64,000 nucleotides of DNA from G963665925 sp963676345 (GCA_963676345.2 CAXXTS010000001.1:372001-436000); one strand, 5' to 3'. Shown: positions 50,789-60,758, counted from the stretch's first letter. Made by a program: numbers and translations. Notes: generated by a model not told the origin, from the sequence alone.

Positions 50789-53700
50789 TTAAATTGCAAC
50801 ATCTTCTAGTTTTACAGATACGATTTTAGATACACCATATTCTTGCATGGTCACACCATAAAGTGTATTGGCAATCTCCATCGTTCCTTTTCTATGGGTT
50901 ATGATTACAAACTGAGAATTCTGAGTAAACTCTTTTAGGAAATCTGCGAATCTAAAGACATTGACATCATCAAGTGCCGCTTCAATCTCATCGAGTATAC
51001 AAAATGGCGCCGGTTTTGTTTTTAGTATTGCAAACAACAATGCAATAGCCGTCATTGCTCTTTCGCCACCTGATAAAAGACTTAAGCTCTGTAGCTTTTT
51101 TCCCGGAGGTTGAGCCACAATTTCTATACCAGAATTCAGAACATCGTCCTTATCCAGCAGCACTAAATCAGCAAGCCCGCCCTCAAAGAGCTTCCCAAAT
51201 ATTTCTGTAAAATGTGTTTTGACAATTTCAAAGTTCTCATTAAATTGTGCGACCATTTTCTTTTCGAGATCGCGTATGACCTTCTCAAGAGACTTTTGCG
51301 CTTTTATCAAATCATCTTTTTCAGATGTTAAAAATTCAAATCGCGACTTAACCTCTTGATACTCTTCAATAGAGCTGATATTCACTTCTCCAAGCCTTCT
51401 GATTTTGTTTCTAAGAGACTTAACCTCTTCAACAGCTGCTGCTTCATCTATTTCAACCCTATATTCAAGCGCTTCTCTAAGACTCATTTCATACTTCTCC
51501 CAAAGGTTTGAAATGATATTTTCTTTTTCCATTTCAATTTTGGCAAGAACCACATCCTGTTTATGGAGCACCTCTTTAACATCTTCTAAGTCTGCAAGCT
51601 CTTTTTCATGGGTCATACGCTTATTTGCCAAAGTCGTTTGGCAGCCTTGGAGCTTCACAGACAAGTCTTCTTTATCAATTTCAAGTTGGAGCATGGACTT
51701 TCTAAGACGTCGCATATCCTCTTGGGTCACGCTCATGCTTTCATCAAGTTCACTTTTCTCTTTATACAGCTTTTCAAGTTCATCATTCTTTTGTGATTTC
51801 ACCAAAGCATTATCATTGAACGTTTCTGTAAGGCGTCTTATTTCCATAAGCTGATGGGTATGCCTCTGATTTAGGGAAGCCTGTTCCACCTTTTGAGTGG
51901 TCATTGACTCAGAAAGGTTCTTAACTTCATTTTGAAGCGCCTTTATCCCCTCTGAGTAGCCTTGCATTGCATTCTCTATTTCCCTGCTTTCAACCTCAAG
52001 CTGAGTAATATTCAATTGCTTCTCTTCTATAACAGCTTGAGCGTTACTGCGCTCACGCGCTATCATATCTCGTTCTTTACCAAGACGCTGGGTATCTTTC
52101 TCGAGTATTTCAAGTTCACGCGTCACGGTTGAAATTTCACCCTCATGCTTGGCTATTTCAACACGCCTTGTCTCGCAGTTTCCTGTTAGATTTTCAATTT
52201 CGACCTGAACACGCTCAATATCTTCTAGAAGTGTTTTCTTAAGAAGCTCACCTTTTTCAATGTCCTTCTTATAAGTGGCCATCAGGGCACCCAGTTCGTC
52301 TATTTTGCGTTTTCTACCTAAGAGATTGGCAATTCTTGACTTAAATGACCCCCCTGTTATTGCACCGCCAGGCGTTAAAATTTCACCGTCTTTTGTAACG
52401 ATCCGATGGCGCATGCCACGTACTTTTAGGCAGGCAACAGCAGTATTGTAGTCTTCTACAATAACGGTTCTTCCCAGCAAGTATGTAAAAAGCTGCGTAT
52501 ATTTTGGATCGTAGCCAAGCAGTTTGCTTGCCGTTCCAATAAAACCTTCCATGTTCTCTACCTCTGAAGGCAGGTTGTACATATTGGCTCTAATATTAGA
52601 AAGGGGTAAAAATGTAACTCGTCCAAGAGATTTCTTCTTTAAATAGTCAATCAAACGTTTTGCATCTTGCTCGGTTTCTGTGACAATGTTTTGAAGCTGA
52701 CGACCAAGGGCAACTTCGACGGCACGTTCCAAGTTTTTGGGAATGGTCATAAGCGATGTAACAACGCCATGAACACCTTCTCCTAAGTGCGTGTCTTTAG
52801 TGCATGCTTTCAACACACCTTTAACACTGTAATCATAGCCTTCGAAGGCCTTTTCCATGTCAACGAGTACGCGTCTTTCGCTAGATGCCTTCATGTGCTT
52901 TTGATTTAGAGCTTCAAGAGCGCTCTGTGCACTTTTTTGTTTTACAACGTAAGCTTTCAAGGACTCCGTGTGCATTTCGCGTGCTTTTAGCATTTCAGAG
53001 TAACTGGTTTTCAAACTTTCATATGTATCTTCAAGCTCTATTAGCCTCGCATTTGTCCCCTCTTTATGGGTTGTCGCTTCGTGAATATCCGCATCTATGC
53101 TTTCAACACGGGTACTTAGACTTTGAAGAGAGGCTTTTCGACTGCCAATTTCCACCTTTTCACGCTCGATTGCGTTCAAAATCTGAATGGCTCTTTGCTT
53201 GGCTGATTCAGAATCGGTTTCTTTGCTGGTTAGTTCGGAGGCTTTCTCATCATAAATCTTTTGAATGGACTCTAGGTCAATATTAATTGCATCTAGCTTT
53301 TCAGTAAGTCCTTCAAGCACATCATCTGCTGCCTTCATTTGATCTTGCAGATTCATAGTTAGTGCATCCAGAGACTCTATTTCACTTTCAATACGCATGG
53401 TATTGGCATCAACACCATTTTGCTTTTCCCGAATTTGTGACACTTTCGCTTCAAAATGCCCCATTTCTTCGGTTGCCTCAAGAAAACGGGTCTCAGAAGC
53501 TTTGACTGCCTGCGAATAAGTGTCCATAGTCTGCTCAATGTTTTCTATTTCAGCCTCAACATTTGCAAGCTCAGATTGCATTTTCTGCAGCTTAACCTTG
53601 AGCTCTGCTGTTTTTGCATTTTCTGACTTAATTTTCAACTCACAGTCATCAACCTGACGTATATACAGGTTCATTTCAAGCGTTTTCAGTTTTTCAGAGT

Positions 53701-54352
53701 GCTCAAGGAACTGCTGTGCCTTTTCGCTTTCTTTACGAAGCGGCTCAACGCGGCCTTCAAGCTCCCTAATAATATCGTCAACACGCAGTAAATTCGCCTG
53801 AGTATTGGACAACTTCTTTTCAGATTCTATTTTTCTCGCTTTATACTTTACAATACCGGCCGCTTCTTCAAAAATCTGACGTCGCTCATCGGCATTATTA
53901 CTTAGAATACGGTCAATACGCCCCTGACCGATAATCGAATATCCGTCTGTACCAATACCCGTATCCATAAAGAGCTCTTTAACATCTTTTAGCCTGCATG
54001 CTGTGCCGTTAACAAGGTATTCACTGTCTCCAGACCTAAAAACACGCCTTGTAACGATAACCTCGCGATAATCCAGCGGGAAGTACTTTTCACTGTTGTC
54101 AAATATCAAAGACACTTCTGCCATTCCTAGCGGTTTTCTGTGCTTGGTACCATTAAAAATAACATCTTCCATTTTTGCGCCACGAAGCGTCTTAACCTTT
54201 TGTTCCCCAAGCACCCAACGTACGGCATCTGTAATATTGCTCTTCCCACTGCCGTTGGGCCCGACAATACAGGTTACGCCATTCTCGTATTCAACTTCTG
54301 TTTTATCCGCAAAGGATTTGAACCCTTTCATTTCAAGTTTCTTTAAATACAA
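50789..54352 (-). CDS. smc: Chromosome segregation ATPase SMC
   Basis: About 1187 residues with the complete SMC plan: Walker A GPNGSGKSNITDAVRWVLGEQ near residue 30, a long coiled coil, a hinge (about 510-660, with LGRQLQNIVTETEQDAKRLIDYL), a second coiled coil, then signature LSLLSGGERAMTAIALLFA and Walker B FCILDEIEAALDD. It compacts and segregates chromosomes with ScpA/ScpB. TTG 54352 is taken as start (MYLKKLEMKGFKSF) because GAGGTG stands six bases before it; the GTG three codons upstream is part of that box. Confidence 0.97.
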   Translation of the reverse strand: MYLKKLEMKGFKSFADKTEVEYENGVTCIVGPNGSGKSNITDAVRWVLGEQKVKTLRGAKMEDVIFNGTKHRKPLGMAEVSLIFDNSEKYFPLDYREVIVTRRVFRSGDSEYLVNGTACRLKDVKELFMDTGIGTDGYSIIGQGRIDRILSNNADERRQIFEEAAGIVKYKARKIESEKKLSNTQANLLRVDDIIRELEGRVEPLRKESEKAQQFLEHSEKLKTLEMNLYIRQVDDCELKIKSENAKTAELKVKLQKMQSELANVEAEIENIEQTMDTYSQAVKASETRFLEATEEMGHFEAKVSQIREKQNGVDANTMRIESEIESLDALTMNLQDQMKAADDVLEGLTEKLDAINIDLESIQKIYDEKASELTSKETDSESAKQRAIQILNAIEREKVEIGSRKASLQSLSTRVESIDADIHEATTHKEGTNARLIELEDTYESLKTSYSEMLKAREMHTESLKAYVVKQKSAQSALEALNQKHMKASSERRVLVDMEKAFEGYDYSVKGVLKACTKDTHLGEGVHGVVTSLMTIPKNLERAVEVALGRQLQNIVTETEQDAKRLIDYLKKKSLGRVTFLPLSNIRANMYNLPSEVENMEGFIGTASKLLGYDPKYTQLFTYLLGRTVIVEDYNTAVACLKVRGMRHRIVTKDGEILTPGGAITGGSFKSRIANLLGRKRKIDELGALMATYKKDIEKGELLKKTLLEDIERVQVEIENLTGNCETRRVEIAKHEGEISTVTRELEILEKDTQRLGKERDMIARERSNAQAVIEEKQLNITQLEVESREIENAMQGYSEGIKALQNEVKNLSESMTTQKVEQASLNQRHTHQLMEIRRLTETFNDNALVKSQKNDELEKLYKEKSELDESMSVTQEDMRRLRKSMLQLEIDKEDLSVKLQGCQTTLANKRMTHEKELADLEDVKEVLHKQDVVLAKIEMEKENIISNLWEKYEMSLREALEYRVEIDEAAAVEEVKSLRNKIRRLGEVNISSIEEYQEVKSRFEFLTSEKDDLIKAQKSLEKVIRDLEKKMVAQFNENFEIVKTHFTEIFGKLFEGGLADLVLLDKDDVLNSGIEIVAQPPGKKLQSLSLLSGGERAMTAIALLFAILKTKPAPFCILDEIEAALDDVNVFRFADFLKEFTQNSQFVIITHRKGTMEIANTLYGVTMQEYGVSKIVSVKLEDVAI

Positions 54353-54369
54353 ATGGAACACCTCAAATA

Positions 54370-55440
54370 CTAATCTATTTTTATTGCTTCATATATAACA
54401 CTATTTTCTTTTGAAATAAGGAGTTGAACCGTTCGCCTTTCAACCGTTTCCGATATTTCAAATGACCACTCAACATCACTGAACTGCGCCTCGAGTGCAT
54501 TAAAGTTTGTACGTTTTTGTCCACGAACAACTGTCCAGTCTTGTTCTCTTGCACTCAGCTGAATACGACAGATGGGCTCTTCTTTTTTAATTTTTGAAAC
54601 AATTGCATCAATTCTATTGAATAGAATTATCGATTCAGCAAGCTGACGCATTGACGGATGATAGGCCCCAGCCACTCTGCTATCTCCATTTGTAAGTGTA
54701 TCGGTCGGCTGAAGTCCTACACGAATAATTGGAATGCCGCTCCGTGTAAACACAGGCATAAGTTTACTCAACCAGCAGGCTGCTTGCTCAACGGTCAGTT
54801 CTTCATATGTCCCGGCTCTGTACATGCTTTCAAGTTCTGTATCTGCAATGACCACTGTAGGATATATGCGTACGAAATCTGGTTTTAGGGCTACAATTTT
54901 TAGAGCTGTTTCGAGAGATTTATCAAGGGTATCTCCCGGCAAACCAAGCATCATTTGAAGTCCAAGTTTTAACCTGGTTTTCTTAATTAAACGCACAGCC
55001 GTTTCGACCTGCCGAGTCGTATGGCCTCTTTCCGATTTTTGAAGCACTGCTTGGTCCATGGACTGAACACCTAGTTCAACTGTCGTGACCCCAAATTCAA
55101 GAAGTCTATCAAGAATATCTTGGTCAATGTAATCTGGACGTGTTGATAGTCTAATGCCATGAATATGCCCGTCATCCAAATAACGACGGGCGATGTCTAG
55201 CAGCTCTATTTGCTGGTGCACGGGGATGCCTGTAAAGCTTCCTCCAAAAAAGGCGATCTCCAAGGGATGCCTTTTGCCTTTCATTGTCTCTAAATGCGCG
55301 TCAATATCACTTATAACTTGCTCAGTATCATATGCACGCTGCTGTCCTGTAATACTCTTTTGATTGCAAAATACGCAGTCATGCGGGCAGCCTAGATGGG
55401 GTACAAAAATGGGGATGATCCCCGGTTTATTGAAGTTCAA
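54370..55440 (-). CDS. Radical SAM protein (Elp3-like)
   Basis: About 356 residues. The cluster-binding motif is GCPHDCVFCNQ (Cx3Cx2C) near the N-terminus, followed by GGSFTGIP, RLSTRPDYID and the Elp3-type TVELGVQSMDQAVLQ and QMMLGLPGDT. It lacks the acetyltransferase domain of full Elp3. It lies between rnc and smc, a position held by this family in many Clostridia. The start is at one of two TTG codons: 55440 has better spacing to GAGAGG, 55449 abuts it. Substrate is not known. Confidence 0.87.
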   Translation of the reverse strand: MNFNKPGIIPIFVPHLGCPHDCVFCNQKSITGQQRAYDTEQVISDIDAHLETMKGKRHPLEIAFFGGSFTGIPVHQQIELLDIARRYLDDGHIHGIRLSTRPDYIDQDILDRLLEFGVTTVELGVQSMDQAVLQKSERGHTTRQVETAVRLIKKTRLKLGLQMMLGLPGDTLDKSLETALKIVALKPDFVRIYPTVVIADTELESMYRAGTYEELTVEQAACWLSKLMPVFTRSGIPIIRVGLQPTDTLTNGDSRVAGAYHPSMRQLAESIILFNRIDAIVSKIKKEEPICRIQLSAREQDWTVVRGQKRTNFNALEAQFSDVEWSFEISETVERRTVQLLISKENSVIYEAIKID

Positions 55441-56125
55441 GTTGCTCAACCTCTCTTAAGGCCATTTTTGCAGCTTCCTGTTCTGACTCTTTTTTGCTTC
55501 TGCCCACACCCGTACCAATAACTTTTTCATTAAGGCAAACCTGAGTGTGGAAAACCTTGCAGTGGTCAGGTCCTTCTTCACCGATAATTTCATAACGAAT
55601 GCGGTTGGTTTTGTTCACCTGAACCAGCTCTTGCAAGTGTGTTTTATAGTCTAAGAAGACTTTACCCGCAATGGCGTCTTCAATCTTACGTCTCATATGT
55701 GTCAAAATAAAGTTTCGACTTGCTTCTAGTCCACCATCCATATAAATAGAGGCTATAAGGGCTTCATAGGCGTCCGCAAGAATAGACGTACGGTCACGTC
55801 CACCTGTCATTTCCTCGCCTTTTCCAAAAAACATAAAATTCCCGAGACCAATCGCTCTCGAGCATTCACCGAGTGTCGTTTCACATACAATCTTAGATCG
55901 TATCTTTGTGAGTTCCCCTTCAGGCATATCCTTAAAATTCTTGAACAGAAAATCGCTGATGACAATACCTAAGACTGAATCTCCTAAGAACTCAAGACGC
56001 TCGTTGTTGTTTCTAGACTCTTTACGGCGCTCGTTTGAATACGAACTATGCGTCAGTGCCTCTTCCAGAATTTTGACATCTTTAAAAGAATATCCAATTT
56101 TTGTTTCCAACTTATTTAGTTTCAT
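55427..56125 (-). CDS. rnc: Ribonuclease III
   Basis: A 232-residue double-strand RNA endonuclease. The catalytic signature NNERLEFLGDSVLGIVISDFLF holds Glu and Asp residues and a second acidic pair is in ILADAYEALIASIYMDGG. The C-terminal dsRNA-binding domain begins near DYKTHLQELVQ and ends GRSKKESEQEAAKMAL. The 3' end overlaps the radical SAM gene. A hairpin overlapping the ribosome binding site lies upstream. Confidence 0.97.
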   Translation of the reverse strand: MKLNKLETKIGYSFKDVKILEEALTHSSYSNERRKESRNNNERLEFLGDSVLGIVISDFLFKNFKDMPEGELTKIRSKIVCETTLGECSRAIGLGNFMFFGKGEEMTGGRDRTSILADAYEALIASIYMDGGLEASRNFILTHMRRKIEDAIAGKVFLDYKTHLQELVQVNKTNRIRYEIIGEEGPDHCKVFHTQVCLNEKVIGTGVGRSKKESEQEAAKMALREVEQLELQ

Positions 56126-56132
56126 TTTCTTC

Positions 56133-56154
56133 CTCCCGACTTTAACGTCGAGAG
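56133..56154 (-). promoter_or_regulatory. Hairpin overlapping the rnc ribosome binding site
   Basis: On the minus strand CTCTCGAC pairs with GTCGGGAG (one G-U pair) around six bases. The right arm covers most of the GGGAGG ribosome binding site, which is 8 bases before the rnc ATG. This could limit rnc translation or be a target of RNase III. Confidence 0.5.
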
Positions 56155-56243
56155 ACCTTTTAAATACACTAGCCCTACACAGGGATTTCCATAATACATT
56201 TAAAAAGCCTCTCCATCATTTCTATTTTAATGGCTTAGAGTAC

Positions 56244-56282
56244 AAAAAACAATAGAAGAATGGCGAACCATTCCTCTATTGT
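56244..56282 (-). terminator. Rho-independent terminator of the fab operon
   Basis: Arms of 15 bases (ACAATAGAGGAATGG and CCATTCTTCTATTGT, one G-U pair) close a TTCG tetraloop, followed by six U on the minus strand; about 77 bases after the fabF stop. Confidence 0.93.
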
Positions 56283-56359
56283 AGTATAAGTTAAGGTAAA
56301 TCACATTAATGGGCTGATTTTCACCCGTCATGTTCATTACTTTGTAACTATATTAAAGA

Positions 56360-57601
56360 CTACCCTTCGTACTTTTTCATACAAATTGTAGCATTGTGTC
56401 CACCAAAACCAAGCGAGTTAGAAATAACTGCCTTAACGTCAGCTTCAACACCCTTGTTTGGAAGTACATTCAGGTCTAGTTCAGGATCTTGGTTTTGGAT
56501 ACCCATTGTTCCGTGAACATAACCTTCAGACAGAGCAAGCAGGCATGCAATAGCTTCGATACCGCCAGCAGCACCGAGCATATGACCTGTCATAGACTTT
56601 GTTGAGCTCACTAGAAGCTCTTTAGCATGTGTTCCAAATACAGTCTTGATAGCCATTGTTTCAAACTTGTCATTGTACGGCGTTGACGTGCCGTGTACAT
56701 TGACATACGTTACGTCCTCTGGCGTAAGACCAGCATCTTTAATAGCCATATTCATCGATCTTGCAGCGCCTTCACCATTTGGAGCAGGGCTTGTTATATG
56801 ATATGCATCTGCTGTAGCACCGTAGCCCACAACTTCACCATAGATTTTAGCACCACGTGCAAGAGCATGTTCAAGTTCCTCAAGAATAATGATACCTGAA
56901 CCTTCACCCATAACAAAACCGTCACGGTCCGTGTCAAATGGGCGAGATGCTGTTTTAGGATCGTCATTACGTGTTGACATCGCCTTCATAGTACAGAAGC
57001 CTGCCATACCGATTGGGGTAATTGACGCTTCACATCCGCCTGTAAACATAAGGTCTGCGTCACCGCGCTGGATTGTTTTAAAAGCATCACCAATTGCGTT
57101 TGTTGCAGATGCACATGCTGTTACAACTGTCGTATTTGGACCTTTTGCGCCTGTCGCCATTGAAATATGACCCGATGCAATGTTACCAATCATCATAGGG
57201 ATCAGGAATGGACTAATTCTGTTTGGTCCTTTTTTAAGCAACTTTTCATGCTCTTTTTCAAGCGTTCCAATGCCACCAATACCTGAACCAATAATGACAC
57301 CAAAACGTTCCATATCCGTTTTTTCAACTTCAATGTTAGAATCTTCCAGAGCAAGCTTTGCTGCAGCAACACCGAACTGTGTGAATCTGTCCATACGTTT
57401 CGCTTCTTTTTTGCCGATAAATTCAGTTGGATCAAAATCATTTACTTCACCAGCGATTTGAGTTGTATACTCAGAAGCATCAAAGTGTGTCACTTTATCT
57501 ATACCCACAACGCCCTCTTTTAGAGCATTCCAGAACTTTTCTTTTCCAATGCCGATTGGCGAAATTGCACCAATACCTGTAACTACGACTCTCTTATTCA
57601 T
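56360..57601 (-). CDS. fabF: 3-oxoacyl-[ACP] synthase II (FabF)
   Basis: A 413-residue elongating condensing enzyme. The triad is Cys163 (VVTACASATNAIGDA), His in VHGTSTPYND and His in KSMTGHMLGAAG. It extends acyl-ACP with malonyl-ACP. ATG 57601 (MNKRVVVTGIGAISPIG) follows AAGGAGGCGAC; a frame extension to 57628 begins before that box. It is the last gene of the fab operon, separated from acpP by two hairpins. Confidence 0.96.
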   Translation of the reverse strand: MNKRVVVTGIGAISPIGIGKEKFWNALKEGVVGIDKVTHFDASEYTTQIAGEVNDFDPTEFIGKKEAKRMDRFTQFGVAAAKLALEDSNIEVEKTDMERFGVIIGSGIGGIGTLEKEHEKLLKKGPNRISPFLIPMMIGNIASGHISMATGAKGPNTTVVTACASATNAIGDAFKTIQRGDADLMFTGGCEASITPIGMAGFCTMKAMSTRNDDPKTASRPFDTDRDGFVMGEGSGIIILEELEHALARGAKIYGEVVGYGATADAYHITSPAPNGEGAARSMNMAIKDAGLTPEDVTYVNVHGTSTPYNDKFETMAIKTVFGTHAKELLVSSTKSMTGHMLGAAGGIEAIACLLALSEGYVHGTMGIQNQDPELDLNVLPNKGVEADVKAVISNSLGFGGHNATICMKKYEG

Positions 57602-57665
57602 TGCAGTCGCCTCCTTAAATATACCCACCAGATGTGTGAGCCCATTTATTGTATACCATTAAAGG

Positions 57666-57684
57666 CGCGACACCCGGTGTGTCG
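57666..57684 (-). other. Perfect hairpin between acpP and fabF (downstream copy)
   Basis: GCGACAC and GTGTCGC pair around five bases. On the minus strand it is followed by GCCTTTAATG, without a strong U-tract. It may act as an mRNA stabiliser or partial terminator. Confidence 0.5.
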
Positions 57685-57692
57685 CATATGAT

Positions 57693-57715
57693 TGAAGCCG
57701 GCGACTAGCCGGCTT
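57693..57715 (-). other. Perfect hairpin between acpP and fabF (upstream copy)
   Basis: GAAGCCGGC and GCCGGCTTC pair around five bases, 27 bases after the acpP stop codon. It could protect the acpP message 3' end. No U-tract follows directly. Confidence 0.55.
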
Positions 57716-57741
57716 CAGTGATGACATAGTCTATGTCTTTT

Positions 57742-57969
57742 CTACTTCTTTGATTCTAGGTAAGCAACAATGTCGCCGATGTTTGCAAATTTCTCTGCAT
57801 CTTCATCAGGAATCTCTACATCAAACTCATCTTCAAACGCCATGATGATTTCAACAGCGTCTAGCGAATCAGCTTCAAGATCTTTCATCATTGAAGTTTC
57901 TTTTGTGATTACAACATCATCTTCTACACCTAGCTGGTCTCTTACGATTTCTACTACCTTATCAAACAT
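57742..57969 (-). CDS. acpP: Acyl carrier protein
   Basis: A 75-residue acidic ACP with the phosphopantetheine site Ser35 in LEADSLDAVEIIMAFEDEFDVEIPDED. It carries growing acyl chains. ATG 57969 follows GTGAGGT. It stands between fabG and fabF; the flanking gaps are longer (81 and 140 bases), which suggests separate control of message stability. Confidence 0.97.
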   Translation of the reverse strand: MFDKVVEIVRDQLGVEDDVVITKETSMMKDLEADSLDAVEIIMAFEDEFDVEIPDEDAEKFANIGDIVAYLESKK

Positions 57970-58050
57970 ATTCTTTACCTCACTTTATACTTTTTTATTA
58001 GCCAGAAACCGAAGTTTCTTTACCATTTATATTATGAAATCCACTATGGA

Positions 58051-58794
58051 TTACATTAACATGCCACCATCAACCTGGATTACTTGTCCAGTGATGTACT
58101 TGCTCATATCTGAGCAAAGGAACTTAACTGCATTAGCAACATCTTCAGGTTGTCCCATTTTTCCAAGCGGGATTGCCTTTTCATAAGATGCTTTAACATC
58201 ATCAGAAAGCACATCTGTCATATCAGACTCAATGAATCCTGGTGCAACCGCATTGACCGTAATGCCTCTAGCAGAAAACTCTTTTGCAATGGACTTCGTA
58301 AAGCCAATGACGCCCGCTTTAGATGCTGCATAATTTGACTGGCCCGCGTTGCCCATAATACCCACTACGGAAGTGATATTAACAATACGGCCCTGCTTTT
58401 TCTTAAGCATATACTTTCCAATGATTTTTGTTGTCATAAACGTGCCTTTTAGATTTGTGTCCAGCACAGCATCCCAGTCGTTTTCTTTCATACGCAGGAT
58501 CAATGTATCTTTTGTGATTCCAGCATTGTTTACGAGCATGTCTACTGTTCCAAATGCATCCACTGCCGATTTCAGCATACCGTCTACATCTTCTTGAACT
58601 GCCACATTGCACTGTACAGCCAGACCTTTAGCACCAAGTGCTTCAATTTCTTTTACAACGGCTTCAGCTTTTTCGGCACTTCTATTATAATTGACCACTA
58701 CATTGGCACCGGATTTTGCAAAGTCAAGTGCGATGGCGCGTCCAATACCGCGCGAACCGCCTGTTACGATGACCGTTTTACCATCAAAATTCAT
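58051..58794 (-). CDS. fabG: 3-oxoacyl-[ACP] reductase FabG
   Basis: A 247-residue short-chain dehydrogenase. NADPH site TGGSRGIGRAIALDFAKSGANVV, structural NNAG, catalytic Ser in NITSVVGIMGN and Tyr-x3-Lys in YAASKAG. It reduces 3-oxoacyl-ACP. ATG 58794 follows AAGGAGGCGAC, the same box as at fabF; a frame extension to 58815 overlaps fabD without support. Confidence 0.96.
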   Translation of the reverse strand: MNFDGKTVIVTGGSRGIGRAIALDFAKSGANVVVNYNRSAEKAEAVVKEIEALGAKGLAVQCNVAVQEDVDGMLKSAVDAFGTVDMLVNNAGITKDTLILRMKENDWDAVLDTNLKGTFMTTKIIGKYMLKKKQGRIVNITSVVGIMGNAGQSNYAASKAGVIGFTKSIAKEFSARGITVNAVAPGFIESDMTDVLSDDVKASYEKAIPLGKMGQPEDVANAVKFLCSDMSKYITGQVIQVDGGMLM

Positions 58795-58807
58795 TTGTGT
58801 CGCCTCC

Positions 58808-59743
58808 TTAAGCATTGAGCTTTTCCAGCGTTTTATCTAAAGATGCAGGTGTATCTACGTTTAGAATTTTAACTGACTTGGAAATACGCTTGATAAATTT
58901 CGAAAGCGACTTACCAGGACCAACTTCAATAAACGTATCGTAACCGTCTTCAATCATTCTCTGAATTGACTCTTCCCAGCGTACAGGATTGCTGACCTGA
59001 CGTACCAGAAGATCTTTTATTTCGTTTTCAGAAGAAATATAGTCTGCTTCTACGTTGCCAACAACTGGCTTTTCAAGTGGGCTGAAAGTAACTTGATCCA
59101 GCTCAGCTTTAAGTTTTTCACCAGCGCCAACAAGCATTGATGTGTGGAATGGCGCGGATACAGGCAGCATAACTGCTTTTTTTGCACCTTTTTCTTTACA
59201 TATTTCAACGGCCTTTTCTACTGCGCCTACTTCACCCGCTATAACAAGCTGTGCAGGACAGTTGAAGTTTGCCGGTTCAACAACACCAGCTTCAGAAGCT
59301 TCTTTACACGCTTCTATGACCCCTTCGTTTTCAAGACCAAGAATTGCCGCCATGCCACCAACACCCATAGGCACTTCTTGTTGCATGTACTGACCGCGCT
59401 TACGAACAACTTTTACGGCACTCTCAAATGGCATAGCACCCGCTGCAACCAAGGCTGCATATTCACCAAGACTTAGGCCAGCAAATCCATCTGCTACAAC
59501 ACCGCGCTCTTCAAGCGCTTTATATATGGCAATACACGTTGTCAAAATTGACGGCTGTGTATTTTCAGTCTTTTTTAATGCTTCATCTGAGCTGTCAAAG
59601 CATAGGTCTTCCATGCTGTATCCCATTGCTTGACTCGCCATCTCAAATACTTCTTTAGATACAGGGAAATTTTCAGCAAATTCCTGACCCATACCTACGT
59701 ACTGTGCTCCTTGACCAGGAAACACAACTGCAATTTTACCCAT
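58808..59743 (-). CDS. fabD: Malonyl-CoA:ACP transacylase FabD
   Basis: A 311-residue transferase that loads malonate onto ACP. FPGQGAQYVGMG is at the N-terminus, the active serine in GLSLGEYAAL (a GHSLG variant with Leu), and the catalytic His in PVSAPFHTSML. ATG 59743 follows TAGGAGGC, after the fabH stop. Confidence 0.96.
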   Translation of the reverse strand: MGKIAVVFPGQGAQYVGMGQEFAENFPVSKEVFEMASQAMGYSMEDLCFDSSDEALKKTENTQPSILTTCIAIYKALEERGVVADGFAGLSLGEYAALVAAGAMPFESAVKVVRKRGQYMQQEVPMGVGGMAAILGLENEGVIEACKEASEAGVVEPANFNCPAQLVIAGEVGAVEKAVEICKEKGAKKAVMLPVSAPFHTSMLVGAGEKLKAELDQVTFSPLEKPVVGNVEADYISSENEIKDLLVRQVSNPVRWEESIQRMIEDGYDTFIEVGPGKSLSKFIKRISKSVKILNVDTPASLDKTLEKLNA

Positions 59744-59753
59744 TTTATGCCTC

Positions 59754-60746
59754 CTACCAGTTAATCACGCATGCGCCCCAAGTCAGGCCGCCACCAAATC
59801 CTACGAGAACGATCTTGTCCCCTTCGGTTATCTTTCCAGCCCTAACCGCTTCATCTAGGGCTACTGGAATAGATGCTGCAGACATATTCCCCAATCTGTC
59901 AAGATTCACATGAACCTTATCAAGAGGGAGTTTAAGCCGTTTTGCTGCAGATTTGATAATACGCATATTGGCTTGATGTGGCACCATAAAATCGACGTCT
60001 TCAACAGAAAGGCCCGCTTCAGCAACAACACGCTGCGAAGCACCACCCATTGCTCTTACCGCAAATTTGAAAACTTCGCTACCATCCATTGTTACGTAAT
60101 GAAGTCTGTCAGCTACTGTTTGCTCAGAAGCCGGTAGTCTAGAACCGCCTGCTGGTACGGACAGTACTTTTCCACCTTTACCATCTGCGCCGAGTTCCAT
60201 AGAACGGATGCCTTTGCCTTCTTCAACAGGACCAAGAACAACTGCACCTGCACCATCTCCGAAAAGGATGCATGTTTTTCGATCTTCGAAATCAAGAATT
60301 TTAGACATGGTTTCAGCACCAATAACCAAAACATGATCATACATGCCAGTTGCTATAAACTGTTGTCCAACTGACACACCGTAGATGAATCCTGAACATG
60401 CTGCTTCAAGATCAAATGCGGCAGCATTCACAGCACCAATTTTGTCTTGAACAATACATGCTGTTGCAGGAAATCCATAGTCCGGTGTAATTGTACCTAC
60501 AATGATCAGATCAATATCTTCAGCTGTTATTCCAGCCGCTTCAATTGCCTTCTGAGCTGCTTTATATGCTAAGTCAGAAGTTGCAGTATGTTCATCTGCT
60601 ATTCTTCTGCTCTCAATACCAGTTCTTGATACAATCCAGTCATGAGATGTTTCAACTATTTTTTCTAAATCATAGTTTGTCATTTCACGCTCAGGCAAAT
60701 GACTTCCTGTACCCCAAATCCCTACGTCTCTAAAATCGCGATGCAC
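59754..60746 (-). CDS. fabH: 3-oxoacyl-[ACP] synthase III (FabH)
   Basis: A 330-residue initiating condensing enzyme. Active Cys117 is in FDLEAACSGFIYGV, His in MVPHQANMRII and Asn in the later VNLDRLGNMSAASIP. It condenses acetyl- or branched acyl-CoA with malonyl-ACP; substrate preference cannot be read here. It starts at GTG 60746 with AGGAG upstream, just after the plsX stop. Confidence 0.96.
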   Translation of the reverse strand: MHRDFRDVGIWGTGSHLPEREMTNYDLEKIVETSHDWIVSRTGIESRRIADEHTATSDLAYKAAQKAIEAAGITAEDIDLIIVGTITPDYGFPATACIVQDKIGAVNAAAFDLEAACSGFIYGVSVGQQFIATGMYDHVLVIGAETMSKILDFEDRKTCILFGDGAGAVVLGPVEEGKGIRSMELGADGKGGKVLSVPAGGSRLPASEQTVADRLHYVTMDGSEVFKFAVRAMGGASQRVVAEAGLSVEDVDFMVPHQANMRIIKSAAKRLKLPLDKVHVNLDRLGNMSAASIPVALDEAVRAGKITEGDKIVLVGFGGGLTWGACVINW

Positions 60747-60758
60747 TTGAATCAGCTC

